Shown piece after piece: positions 8,941-16,231 of a DNA stretch of 64,000 nucleotides; the first letter of the stretch is position 1; every line of letters starts with the position of its first letter. The notes under the pieces were generated by a model. That model searched no databases. It was given only the letters and a program-made list of their open reading frames with translations, and was not told where the DNA came from. Source of the stretch: Thermoleophilales bacterium (GTDB taxonomy: Bacteria > Actinomycetota > Thermoleophilia > Solirubrobacterales > 70-9); NCBI GenBank assembly GCA_020636955.1, contig JACJWY010000003.1, positions 62,001 to 126,000 on the forward strand. The letters are read 5' to 3'. The position numbers and the translations under genes were made by a program.

Positions 8941-9366
8941 CTACCGCCGGAAGCGGAAGACCTTCCGCTTGACGACCTTCTTGCCGTTCGAGATGTCGGT
9001 TGCCGTCACCTTGAGCGAGAAGCGTGAGCGCGGGTAGGTCAGCTTCAGATAGCGAATCGCCGGGGTGTTCAGGATCATCGCCGGTGACTTGGCGGAGTAG
9101 GCCTTGATCCCGCCCTTGACCCTGGCCTTCAGCACTTCAGCGGGCATGACCAGTTTCATGTCGACCACCACTGCGCAGTTCTTGGTGCAGCCGACCAGCA
9201 CGGCCAGCTTCCGCTTGACCTTGAGTCGCTGCTTGCCGTCGGGAGTGAGGATCCTGACGTTTAACGGCCGATCTGCGGCGACGGCGGGTGAGACCGCGGG
9301 AGCGGCCAAACCGGCTCCGACGGCGACGATGGCGATCCCTGCGAGGACTGTCCTGGCTTTGTTCAT
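8941..9366 (-). CDS. Small secreted lysine-rich protein, unknown function
   Basis: The 141-residue protein opens with a signal peptide (MNKARTVLAGIAIVAVGAG, Ala-rich cleavage region near 30). The mature part is about 110 residues, basic, predicted beta-rich, with one close cysteine pair (GCTKNCAVVV). It resembles the lysine-rich C-terminal modules of the CocE-like genes in this window (pattern K-R-K-V-F-R near the end). I do not recognise a named family. It sits between metG and tatD on the same strand with short spacing, but its export signal sets it apart from those cytoplasmic neighbours. Confidence 0.75.
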   Translation of the reverse strand: MNKARTVLAGIAIVAVGAGLAAPAVSPAVAADRPLNVRILTPDGKQRLKVKRKLAVLVGCTKNCAVVVDMKLVMPAEVLKARVKGGIKAYSAKSPAMILNTPAIRYLKLTYPRSRFSLKVTATDISNGKKVVKRKVFRFRR

Positions 9367-9383
9367 GTTCCGATCCTAGTTCT

Positions 9384-10877
9384 TCAGAGTTTGGGAAACA
9401 GTGGTTCGATCTTTTCCAGCTTCGTACCACCGGGGCGGCTTCCGTACACAGCCAGGTCGCTGCGTTGCTCTCCCAATGCCTCCAGGAGCTTCAGGGTCGA
9501 GTTCGGCAGCCACGGATGCAGCAGGAGAGCCAGCACCCTGAGGCCCTCGGCCAGGCTGTAGAGCACCTGGTCGAGCCGGCCAGTGTCGGCCTCGTCTTTG
9601 GCAAGAACCCAGGGCTGGGCTTCCTCGACATAGCGGTTGAGTCGCCGGACCAGCACCCAGATCTCCTCCAGCGACTGACTCAGCTGCGCTTCGTCGAGCA
9701 ACCCGGAAACCCGATCGACGATTCCCTCGAAATCCGCGACGAGCAAGGGATCCGGTTCCGCCACGGGCTGGAGGCCGTCGCGGTAGCGATCGATCATCGC
9801 CAGGGTGCGGGAGGCGAGGTTGCCGAAGTCGTTGGCCAGCTCGGTTTCGTAGCGGGTCTCGAAACCCTCGGTCGAGATCGAACCGTCCTGGCCGAAGCTG
9901 ACTTCCCGGAAGCAGTAGAAGCGCAGCGCGTCGGAGCCGAAGCGGTCGATCACCTCGAACGGATCGAGGACGTTGCCGAGCGACTTCGACATCTTCTTGT
10001 CGTCCATCAGCAGGTAGCCATGGACGTAGAGGCCCTTCGGCAGCGGCAGCTCCGCCGCCATCAGCATCGCCGGCCAGTACACGGAGTGGAACTTGAGGAT
10101 GTCCTTGGCCATCACGTGCACGTCGCAGGGCCAGTAGCGCTCGGTCAGGTCCTCGCCGGGACGGGCGTAGGAGAGCGCCGTGTAGTAGTTGAGCAGCGCG
10201 TCGAACCAGACGTACATCACCTGCTCGGGATCCCAGGGGAGCGGCACCCCCCAGCTCAGCTTCGGGCGCGAGAGCGAGACGTCCTGCAGGCCGCCCTTGA
10301 TGAAGGCGAGCGCCTCGTTGCGGCGGAAGTCGGGGCGGACGAAGTCGGGGTGACCGGCGTAGAGCTTCTCGAGTGGCTCCTGGAAGGTCGAGAGGCGGAA
10401 GAACCAGTTCTGCTCGGTCTCCAGCTCGAGGACGATCTCGTGGATCGGGCAGCGGTTGCCCTCGAGCAGCTCGGTCGGCGTCTTGAAGTCGGCGCAGCGC
10501 GGGCAGTAGTAGCCCTCGTAGGTCCCCTCGTAAACGAAGCCGTTCTCCCTGACCCGGTCGACCACGGCCTGAACCCTTTCGATGTGGCCCCGGTCGGTGG
10601 TGCGGATGAAGAAGTCGTTGGTCGCGTTGACCCTGGCCACCATGTCCCGAAAGCTCTCGGCGCTGCGATCGACCAGTTCCTGGGGTGTGGTGCCCTGTTT
10701 CTCGGCCGCCTGGGCGATCGGCTCGCCGTGCTCGTCGGTGCCGGTCAGAAAAAACACGTCTTCGCCGCGCTGGCGCATGTGCCGGGCGAGGATGTCGGCG
10801 GCCATGGTCGAATAGGCGTGACCGAGATGGGGCTCACCGTTGCCGTAATAGATCGGGGTAGTGACGTAGAAGCTCAA
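9384..10877 (-). CDS. metG: Methionyl-tRNA synthetase
   Basis: This class I synthetase charges initiator and elongator tRNA-Met. The HIGH-like motif is HLGHAYST (about 17-24), with TGTDEHGEP after it, a cysteine pair YCPRC in the connective domain, KMSKSLGNV for the KMSKS loop, and an alpha-helical anticodon domain at the end. There is no C-terminal tRNA-binding extension. The frame is open further upstream to 10955, but that would overlap the ATP-grasp gene by 56 bases. The TTG at 10877, giving MSFYVTTPIYY, matches the usual N-terminus, so I place the start there; the exact start is the uncertain part. Confidence 0.93.
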   Translation of the reverse strand: MSFYVTTPIYYGNGEPHLGHAYSTMAADILARHMRQRGEDVFFLTGTDEHGEPIAQAAEKQGTTPQELVDRSAESFRDMVARVNATNDFFIRTTDRGHIERVQAVVDRVRENGFVYEGTYEGYYCPRCADFKTPTELLEGNRCPIHEIVLELETEQNWFFRLSTFQEPLEKLYAGHPDFVRPDFRRNEALAFIKGGLQDVSLSRPKLSWGVPLPWDPEQVMYVWFDALLNYYTALSYARPGEDLTERYWPCDVHVMAKDILKFHSVYWPAMLMAAELPLPKGLYVHGYLLMDDKKMSKSLGNVLDPFEVIDRFGSDALRFYCFREVSFGQDGSISTEGFETRYETELANDFGNLASRTLAMIDRYRDGLQPVAEPDPLLVADFEGIVDRVSGLLDEAQLSQSLEEIWVLVRRLNRYVEEAQPWVLAKDEADTGRLDQVLYSLAEGLRVLALLLHPWLPNSTLKLLEALGEQRSDLAVYGSRPGGTKLEKIEPLFPKL

Positions 10878-10899
10878 GGTCAGTCCAGCATATGGCGGG

Positions 10900-11814
10900 T
10901 CAGGAAAGCTCTGCCTCGACCGCGGTCGCAAAGAGTTCGGCTCCGGGCCTTTCAAGGGCGGAGGCCAGCTCCAGGTAGAGGCTCGGCTCGATCACTTCCA
11001 CTTCCATCAGGACCGGTCCCCCGGCGGGGGAAGAAACCATGTCGATCCGGGCGTAAAGGGGGACCGAGCCGAACCTGCGGGCCAGCCAGGCGACGGTATT
11101 TGTGCCCAGTTCGATTTCTGCATCGGTGGCCTCGCTCATCGACATCAGGTCTTGATCGAACATCCGCTCGGCAACCGTGGTCCCGGGCCGCACCGGAGCG
11201 ACTCCCGACTTCGGCAGGAAAGCTTTCTTTTTCAGCGCGTAGGCGAATCGACCGCCGAAGAAAAGCACTGCGGTCTCTCCTCTTTCGTCGATCCAGGGAA
11301 TGTAGGGCTGGATCATCGCTATCTCGCCCTGGGATCCCAGCTTTTGAAGCAGGTCGAGCGCCTGCTCCTCTTCCTGCTCGTCGAAAACTCCGGTGTCCCT
11401 GGCCCCGGCTCCGGAAACCGGTTTGATCACGACCCTGCCGCCGAGCGGCGGGGGCGCACCACCCGGTGCGACGAGCGCCGTCGGCGGGACCGGCAGCCCC
11501 GCCCCGTCCAGCTCGGCCAGATACCGCTTATCCGAGTTCCAGCGAAGCATCGCCGGCACATTCCTGAGCTTCTCCGGACCGACCGAGTCGGCCCAGGCGA
11601 GGAACTCATCGAGCCGTTCCGTGTAGTCCCAGGTCGACCTGACCACCGCCAGGTCGAATGAATCCCACCCGGTCCCGGGGTCATCCCAGGCCACGAACTC
11701 GACCTCTATCCCCATTTCGGCCAGCAGCCGGGCGGAAAGCAGGTCATCCTGCCACTGCTCCATCCGGGGCTCGCAGGTGACGTATGCGACCCTGGCTCGG
11801 GGCCCGGAACTCAC
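10900..11814 (-). CDS. ATP-grasp domain ligase (RimK/glutathione-synthase-like)
   Basis: This 304-residue protein has an N-terminal pre-ATP-grasp fold (VVRSTWDYTERLDEFLAW, then a WNSDKRYLAEL segment) and a C-terminal ATP-grasp nucleotide site (VVIKPVSGAGARDTGVF, FGGRFAYALKKKAF, VLMEVEVIEPSLYL, where Glu and Glu/Asn-type residues bind Mg). These enzymes join a carboxylate to an amine or thiol through an acyl phosphate. The nearest family I can name from memory is the DcsG/glutathione-synthetase-like group, often annotated only as ATP-grasp. The substrate is unknown. It overlaps rsmI by 4 bases and lies 22 bases before metG, so it is in the operon. Confidence 0.8.
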   Translation of the reverse strand: MSSGPRARVAYVTCEPRMEQWQDDLLSARLLAEMGIEVEFVAWDDPGTGWDSFDLAVVRSTWDYTERLDEFLAWADSVGPEKLRNVPAMLRWNSDKRYLAELDGAGLPVPPTALVAPGGAPPPLGGRVVIKPVSGAGARDTGVFDEQEEEQALDLLQKLGSQGEIAMIQPYIPWIDERGETAVLFFGGRFAYALKKKAFLPKSGVAPVRPGTTVAERMFDQDLMSMSEATDAEIELGTNTVAWLARRFGSVPLYARIDMVSSPAGGPVLMEVEVIEPSLYLELASALERPGAELFATAVEAELS

Positions 11815-12638
11815 CGCCGGGGTTCCCGGCCGGTCAGCGCCTTGTAGAGGTCATTGGCCCGGGTGCCGGTCAGCGAGGCGACCACCGTCGCGGCGGCCCT
11901 CGGTCGGGCCCCGGACTTGACCAAGCGCTTCAGGGCCTCCACCGCGAAGGCGATGTCCTGTCCGTGCTCGGCCGCGGCTGCCGGCGCGATAACCAGAACA
12001 ATCTCGCCCTTCACCTCACCCTGAAAGCGCATCGCGAGTTCGGTCAGGGTCCCGCGGGAAACCTCTTCGTGGAGCTTGGTCATCTCCCTACACACGGCCG
12101 CCTGCCGGTCCGGGGCCAGCTGGGCCAGGGCCCGCAGCGAGTTGGAAATCCGCCGCGGAGATTCGAAGGCAATCACCGTCTCCGCAGAATTCAGCACCCT
12201 TTCCATTTCACCGGCCCGCTTGGGCAAAAATCCCTCGAAGCGCCAACGGTCGCAGGGCAACCCGGAAGCGACCAGCGCAACCGGGATTACCGACGGGCCG
12301 GGCAGCACTTCCACGTCGATGCCGCGGTCGATGGCGGCCCTGATCAGGCGAAACCCGGGATCGGATATGGCCGGCATGCCGGCGTCGGAGACGAGGGCGA
12401 TCTTGTCGCCGCGTTCCATCCGCTTGACCAGCTCGGCCGCCCTCGAGGCTTCGTTTCCTTCGTGGTTGGAAACCAGCCGCGGTTTGGGCCGGATCTCGAG
12501 GCGCTCGAGCAGCCGGCCGGTCCGGCGGGTGTCTTCGCAGGCGACGAAATCGGCCGAGACCAAGGCCTCGCGGACCCGCTTGCTGACGTCGTCCATGTTG
12601 CCGATCGGGGTCGGGCATACGGTCAGGCGTCCCGGCAT
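11811..12638 (-). CDS. rsmI: 16S rRNA (cytidine1402-2'-O)-methyltransferase
   Basis: This 275-residue tetrapyrrole-methylase-fold enzyme 2'-O-methylates C1402 in the ribosomal P site. Diagnostic segments are TVCPTPIGNMDDVSKRV at the N-terminus, ACEDTRRTGRLLERL, VSNHEGNE, KIALVSDAGMPAISDPG and CDRWRFEGFLPKR, in the normal order. The start codon overlaps the ROK-kinase stop by one base (TGATG arrangement), and the end overlaps the ATP-grasp gene by 4 bases. Confidence 0.95.
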   Translation of the reverse strand: MPGRLTVCPTPIGNMDDVSKRVREALVSADFVACEDTRRTGRLLERLEIRPKPRLVSNHEGNEASRAAELVKRMERGDKIALVSDAGMPAISDPGFRLIRAAIDRGIDVEVLPGPSVIPVALVASGLPCDRWRFEGFLPKRAGEMERVLNSAETVIAFESPRRISNSLRALAQLAPDRQAAVCREMTKLHEEVSRGTLTELAMRFQGEVKGEIVLVIAPAAAAEHGQDIAFAVEALKRLVKSGARPRAAATVVASLTGTRANDLYKALTGREPRR

Positions 12639-13594
12639 CAGCTCACCCCGGCTTCCATCCGGCCATAGACGGCAGCTCCGATCATTCCGGCAGCCGGGCC
12701 GAGTTCGGCCGCGACCACGGGGGTCCCGTTCATGGGCTTCAGCGCGAACTGCTCGACCTCCCGGCGGGCCGGCGCGATCAGGAGCTCGCCAAAGGCGATC
12801 GCACCGCCGCCCAGCACGATCACCTCGGGCTGGAAAACGTTGGCGAAGGAGACCAGGGCCTGGCCGAGATAGTGGCCAGCGACGTTGATCGCGTCCAAGG
12901 CTGCCCGGTCGCCCTTCTTCGCAGCCTCATGCACGACCCTCGCGTCGATCTCTTCCCCGGCGGCCAGTTGCCGGCCGAGCAGCGACTCCGGGCAGCTCTC
13001 GGCTGCTTCACGGCCAAGGCGGCCGATTGCCGTCCCGGATGCCATTGACTCGACGCAGCCGCGATTCGGGCAATTGCCCTGGCAGGGATGACCGTCGATG
13101 TCGACGACGAAGTGGCCCAATTCGGCGCCGGCGCCGCTGGCACCGCGGTAAATCTCGCCGCCAGCCCAGATTCCGCCGCCGATCCCGGTACCGATGGTCA
13201 AAAGCAGCGCGTACCGGCTTCCCCGGGCGGCGCCGTACATTGCCTCTGCCAGCATCGCCAGGTTGCCGTCGTTATCGATTGCCACCGGCAACTTCACTTC
13301 GTCGCGGAGCATTTCCCCGATCGGCAGGTCTTCGAGGTCGAGGTTGACCGTGCTGATCGCACGGCCGGTCTCGTGATCGAGTGTGGCGGGAATACCCACC
13401 CCGACCGAAGAGGCCTCCGGACGGGCTTCATGGGCCTTGTTAATCTGCCCAGCCAGCAGGGTCACGACCTTTTCCTGCGAATAACCTCTGGAAGGGACTT
13501 CTTCTTCCCAAAGGGTTTCAGGCACTCCATCGACCACGCCGACGGCAAGCTTCGTCCCGCCAAGATCAGCCCCGATCGATTCAACCTGCGTCAT
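12638..13594 (-). CDS. ROK-family sugar kinase (glucokinase-like)
   Basis: The 318-residue protein has the ROK layout: phosphate loop DLGGTKLAVGVV (about 9-20), the nucleotide motif LTIGTGIGGGIW (about 132-143), the substrate signature ELGHFVVD, and a zinc-type cysteine cluster (CQGNCPNRGCVE, about 174-185) found in ROK kinases rather than repressors. There is no N-terminal helix-turn-helix. It probably phosphorylates glucose or a related hexose in the cytoplasm. It is the first gene of the minus-strand run and lies back to back with the LCP gene, 22 bases apart, so both promoters must sit in or near that gap. Confidence 0.9.
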   Translation of the reverse strand: MTQVESIGADLGGTKLAVGVVDGVPETLWEEEVPSRGYSQEKVVTLLAGQINKAHEARPEASSVGVGIPATLDHETGRAISTVNLDLEDLPIGEMLRDEVKLPVAIDNDGNLAMLAEAMYGAARGSRYALLLTIGTGIGGGIWAGGEIYRGASGAGAELGHFVVDIDGHPCQGNCPNRGCVESMASGTAIGRLGREAAESCPESLLGRQLAAGEEIDARVVHEAAKKGDRAALDAINVAGHYLGQALVSFANVFQPEVIVLGGGAIAFGELLIAPARREVEQFALKPMNGTPVVAAELGPAAGMIGAAVYGRMEAGVS

Positions 13595-13616
13595 CAGCCA
13601 CCATTCTTAACTCTTC

Positions 13617-14903
13617 ATGCCTTCCTCAGGTAACAAGCCCGACCCGGACCGGCCCGATTACAACGTCTATCGCTCCCGCCGGGGCCTCTTCTCGCGGTTC
13701 CGAAAGCCCGATCTCGGCTCCCTGAGCGGGAAAGAGAAGCAGGCGGCAGATCGTCAAAGGGCGGCCAGAGCCGACAGGCAGGATCTACCCTACGAAGTTC
13801 ACCGTTCCGGCTCCGGGAAAGGCCCGGGCCGGTCCGGATCTTCCGGCCTGAAAGACCGGTTCCGCGGGGGCAGCGGTGGCACGAGCAGGGCAGGCGGCAA
13901 ACGCTGGCTGAAGTGGATCCTGATCGCCTGCTTTGGCTGGTTTTGCCTGAGCGTCCTCGCTTTCGGAATTTCCGCCCAGCTGCAGTCGATGAAGCTTTCG
14001 GGCGACGCGAAGGACGCGCTCGGGGGCAGCCCCTGGATCCTGACCAGCCCCCAGAACGTCCTGATCATCGGCACCGATTCCCGCCCGCCGGATACGCTCG
14101 AGCCGGGCGCCGCCGAGGAGGAGCGCTGCTACGAACAGCAAGCCGAGGGTGAAGTCCCGCATGACGGCTGCCCCGGTGCCCGCGCGGACACCCTGATGGT
14201 GGTCCGGGCCGGCGGCGGCAAGTTCAAGAAGCTCGGCATTCCCCGGGACAGCTATGCCGCAATCCCGGGGCAGGACACGCAGAAGATCAACGCCGCCTAT
14301 GCCTTCGGCGGGGCCGCTCTGCAGATCAAGACGGTCGAGAACTTTCTCGGCATCACGATCGACCACGTGGTGATCCTCAACTTCACCGGTTTCGAGGATT
14401 TCATCGACGCGATCGGCGGCGTCAAGGTGGACGTTCCGGTCCGGCTCTGCGCCGACATCTCCGGCGGCGAAGCGAACGGCGGCTGGTCGATCGACCTGAA
14501 GAAGGGTTCCAACACCCTCGACGGCGAAACCGCCCTCGCCTACGCCCGGACCCGGAAACCGAGCCCCTGCCCGGGCTCGGAGCCGAGCGCCTATACGGAG
14601 GGTTACGACGACCTCGACCGGGCCGCCGCCCAGCAGCTGGTCATGAACGGGATCAAGCAGCGCCTGACCGACCCGCTGCGTCTGCCCTACAACTTCATCA
14701 AGGGCCCGATCATCGGCTGGACGGCCCCCAAGGCCTTCGTCTCCGACATGGGCTTCTTCACTCTTCCCCAGCTCGCCCTCTCCACGGTCTTCGCCAGCTC
14801 TTCCAAGCCGGATGTCCTCGTACCCTCGGGCAACGGTCCGGCTGGCAGCCTCGAGATTCCCGAGTCGGAGAGGCAGCGGGCGGCGGCCGAACTCGAAGGC
14901 TGA
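13617..14903 (+). CDS. LCP (LytR-CpsA-Psr) family cell-wall glycopolymer ligase
   Basis: This 428-residue membrane-anchored protein has a basic, disordered cytoplasmic tail of about 95 residues, one transmembrane helix (WILIACFGWFCLSVLAFGI) and an extracellular LCP domain. LCP signatures are NVLIIGTDSRP, GARADTLMVVR, KLGIPRDSYAAIPG (catalytic arginine region) and KINAAYAFGG. The later YARTRK motif is also seen. The family transfers undecaprenyl-linked polymers such as teichoic acid or arabinogalactan to peptidoglycan. There is no LytR_C domain. The stop codon lies inside the first unit of a 13-bp tandem repeat. Confidence 0.92.
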   Translation: MPSSGNKPDPDRPDYNVYRSRRGLFSRFRKPDLGSLSGKEKQAADRQRAARADRQDLPYEVHRSGSGKGPGRSGSSGLKDRFRGGSGGTSRAGGKRWLKWILIACFGWFCLSVLAFGISAQLQSMKLSGDAKDALGGSPWILTSPQNVLIIGTDSRPPDTLEPGAAEEERCYEQQAEGEVPHDGCPGARADTLMVVRAGGGKFKKLGIPRDSYAAIPGQDTQKINAAYAFGGAALQIKTVENFLGITIDHVVILNFTGFEDFIDAIGGVKVDVPVRLCADISGGEANGGWSIDLKKGSNTLDGETALAYARTRKPSPCPGSEPSAYTEGYDDLDRAAAQQLVMNGIKQRLTDPLRLPYNFIKGPIIGWTAPKAFVSDMGFFTLPQLALSTVFASSSKPDVLVPSGNGPAGSLEIPESERQRAAAELEG

Positions 14904-15001
14904 GCGCAAAGGCTGAGCCCGACGGCTGAGCCCAAAGGTTGAGCCCGACGGCTGAGCGCAAAGGTTGAGACCGACGGCTGAGCGCAAAGGCTGAGCCCGA
15001 C
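14898..15001. repeat. Tandem 13-bp repeat, 8 units
   Basis: Eight consecutive 13-base units alternate between two forms, GGCTGAGCGCAAA-like and GGCTGAGCCCGAC-like, giving a 26-base double unit repeated four times with a few substitutions. The array begins within the last codons of the LCP gene and supplies its TGA stop. Each unit carries TGA, and 13 is not a multiple of three, so TGA occurs in every frame across the array. Confidence 0.9.
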
Positions 15002-15024
15002 GGCCCCGCCAGATCCGCCGAAAA

Positions 15025-15057
15025 CCCACTTTGCGCCACATAGCGGCACAAAGTGGG
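15025..15057 (-). terminator. Hairpin terminator after the Phd/PIN toxin-antitoxin genes
   Basis: CCCACTTTG and CAAAGTGGG form a 9-bp stem, extended past one mismatch by GCC/GGC. On the minus strand the hairpin is followed by TTTT, and it lies 14 bases after the toxin gene stop, which fits an intrinsic terminator. The plus-strand side lacks a T-run. Confidence 0.7.
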
Positions 15058-15070
15058 CACTCGCTGAAAA

Positions 15071-15478
15071 TCAGACCGGCGGGGTGAGGACTTTCAGCCC
15101 GAGGTCTCGGGCCGCTTCGCGCTGGCGGTCGTCAAAGGTGACGAACTGAAACTTGCCCGGGAGGGACGAGGCGGCAGCAAGGTGGATGGCGTCGAGGGTG
15201 CGGAGTCCGCAGCCACGACCAAGGTCTATTGCCCGCGCCAGACAATCTGCGTCAACGGCAACCAGGTCGAAGTACGTCAGGTCCCGGGTAAGGCGCGCAT
15301 CTTTCGCCGCCAGTCCGGCGTTAGCCGGGTTGCTGCGGCCCAGGGCGATCGCGGTTTCGGTGGCAAGAATGGCTGAACCGACCCAGTGCGAGTCCCTGCT
15401 CATTATCTCGTCGATCCATTCGGAGTACTCCTCCAGCTGGTAGCGCTTCACGAGTGCCGAGGCATCGAAAACGAGCAT
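15071..15478 (-). CDS. PIN-domain ribonuclease toxin (VapC-like)
   Basis: This 135-residue protein is a PIN-fold RNase of the VapC type. The metal-binding acids are visible: Asp in VFDASALVKRY (about 4), Glu in ILATETAIAL (about 41), Asp in LRTLDAIHLA (about 96-100) and Asp near FVTFDDRQR (about 116). Such toxins cut tRNA or rRNA when the antitoxin is lost. The ATG overlaps the antitoxin stop by one base, so the pair is coupled. A terminator hairpin follows. Confidence 0.85.
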   Translation of the reverse strand: MLVFDASALVKRYQLEEYSEWIDEIMSRDSHWVGSAILATETAIALGRSNPANAGLAAKDARLTRDLTYFDLVAVDADCLARAIDLGRGCGLRTLDAIHLAAASSLPGKFQFVTFDDRQREAARDLGLKVLTPPV

Positions 15479-15771
15479 CAGATTCTTTCCTCGCGCAGTT
15501 CATCAAGCACCTCCTTGCTCGGCCGGGTCGGCACAAGCTTGTCCTTTGGAGGTGGCGGTGGCGTCTCTCCGCGCCTCGGGGCACGAATGACCCGGCCAGA
15601 TGCGTACGCCTCTTCCATGGTCCGCTGAACCGGCCCGCTTGGCAGAGACACGATTTGCGCAGTCGGCTCACCACCGACGGTAATCACGACCGTCTCACCT
15701 CGAGCGGCCTTCTTCACGTGGTTACTCAGATCACTCCTGAGTTCCCGGATGCCGATCTCGATCATTGCCAT
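15478..15771 (-). CDS. Phd/YefM-type antitoxin (VapB-like)
   Basis: The N-terminus MIEIGIRELRSDLSNHVKKA followed by RGETVVITVGGEPTAQIV is the prevent-host-death fold that dimerises and binds DNA. The C-terminal 40 residues, with a PPPPP stretch and a charged end, would embrace the toxin. The frame is open to 15789, but that start lies inside the operator palindrome. ATG at 15771 (MAMIEIG) or 15765 (MIEIG) fits the family better. A strong palindrome and promoter-like hexamers immediately upstream imply autoregulation and a very short 5' leader. Confidence 0.82.
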   Translation of the reverse strand: MAMIEIGIRELRSDLSNHVKKAARGETVVITVGGEPTAQIVSLPSGPVQRTMEEAYASGRVIRAPRRGETPPPPPKDKLVPTRPSKEVLDELREERI

Positions 15772-15790
15772 AGTGTACACACTGTACACT
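15772..15790 (-). promoter_or_regulatory. Palindromic operator of the Phd/PIN pair
   Basis: AGTGTACA and TGTACACT form a perfect 8-bp inverted repeat with a 3-base spacer, directly abutting the ATG at 15771. The proposed -10 hexamer (TACAGT on the minus strand, 15781-15786) lies inside it, so a bound antitoxin would block transcription. Confidence 0.8.
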
Positions 15791-15808
15791 CCGATTCGGA
15801 CTAGTCAA
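15781..15808 (-). promoter_or_regulatory. Putative promoter of the Phd/PIN pair
   Basis: On the minus strand TTGACT (15803-15808) and TACAGT (15781-15786) are spaced by 16 bases. Transcription would begin about 2 bases before the ATG at 15771, so the mRNA would be leaderless or nearly so. The -35 overlaps the stop of the upstream FmdB gene. Confidence 0.55.
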
Positions 15809-16176
15809 TCTGCGCTGGAGGAGCCAGATGAGGCTTTCGAACCGGAGCCCGAGGAACTGGAACCGGAGCTGGAGTTCGGAGATCCGGAGTCCGAACCCAG
15901 AGAAGAACCAGAACCGGAACCTGCATCCGAGGGCCCGGACGAACCCGAGCCGCCTTCCTTCTTCGCCGATTCGGCGGCCGCCTTGGCCTTGTTGGACTTG
16001 CGGGTGCCGTAATCGGTGTTGTGGAACCCGGAACCCTTGAAGTGGATGGCCGGCGAGTGGAGCACCTTCTGGACCGGCGCGCCACATTCGACGCATTCGG
16101 TCAGAGCCTCCTCGGACATTGACTGCATCACCTCGAAGGTGTGCCCGTTCTCGCAGCGGTATTCGTAGATCGGCAT
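15805..16176 (-). CDS. FmdB-type zinc-ribbon protein with serine-rich tail
   Basis: The N-terminal 50 residues MPIYEYRCENGHTFEVMQSM with a second CVECG knuckle form the FmdB putative regulatory zinc ribbon (Cys-X2-3-His/Cys pairs). After an AIHFKGSGFHNTDYG segment typical of the family, the C-terminal 60 residues are low-complexity Ser/Gly with Ala/Lys. The start is set at 16176 because the family begins MPIYEYRC; the longer open frame to 16233 would run into the glyS start. Function is unknown; the family is often next to formamidase or translation genes. The gene is divergent from glyS. Confidence 0.85.
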   Translation of the reverse strand: MPIYEYRCENGHTFEVMQSMSEEALTECVECGAPVQKVLHSPAIHFKGSGFHNTDYGTRKSNKAKAAAESAKKEGGSGSSGPSDAGSGSGSSLGSDSGSPNSSSGSSSSGSGSKASSGSSSAD

Positions 16177-16231
16177 TGCGGTCCTGATTATCGCAGCGCG
16201 CCCTCTTTTCCGTCCCGATACGGTTGGCTCC

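Noticed and set aside
9288..11426. A 712-residue plus-strand open frame opposite metG and the ATP-grasp gene
   Set aside because: It mirrors codon bias of the true minus-strand genes, is His/Arg/Gly-rich and has no family motif.
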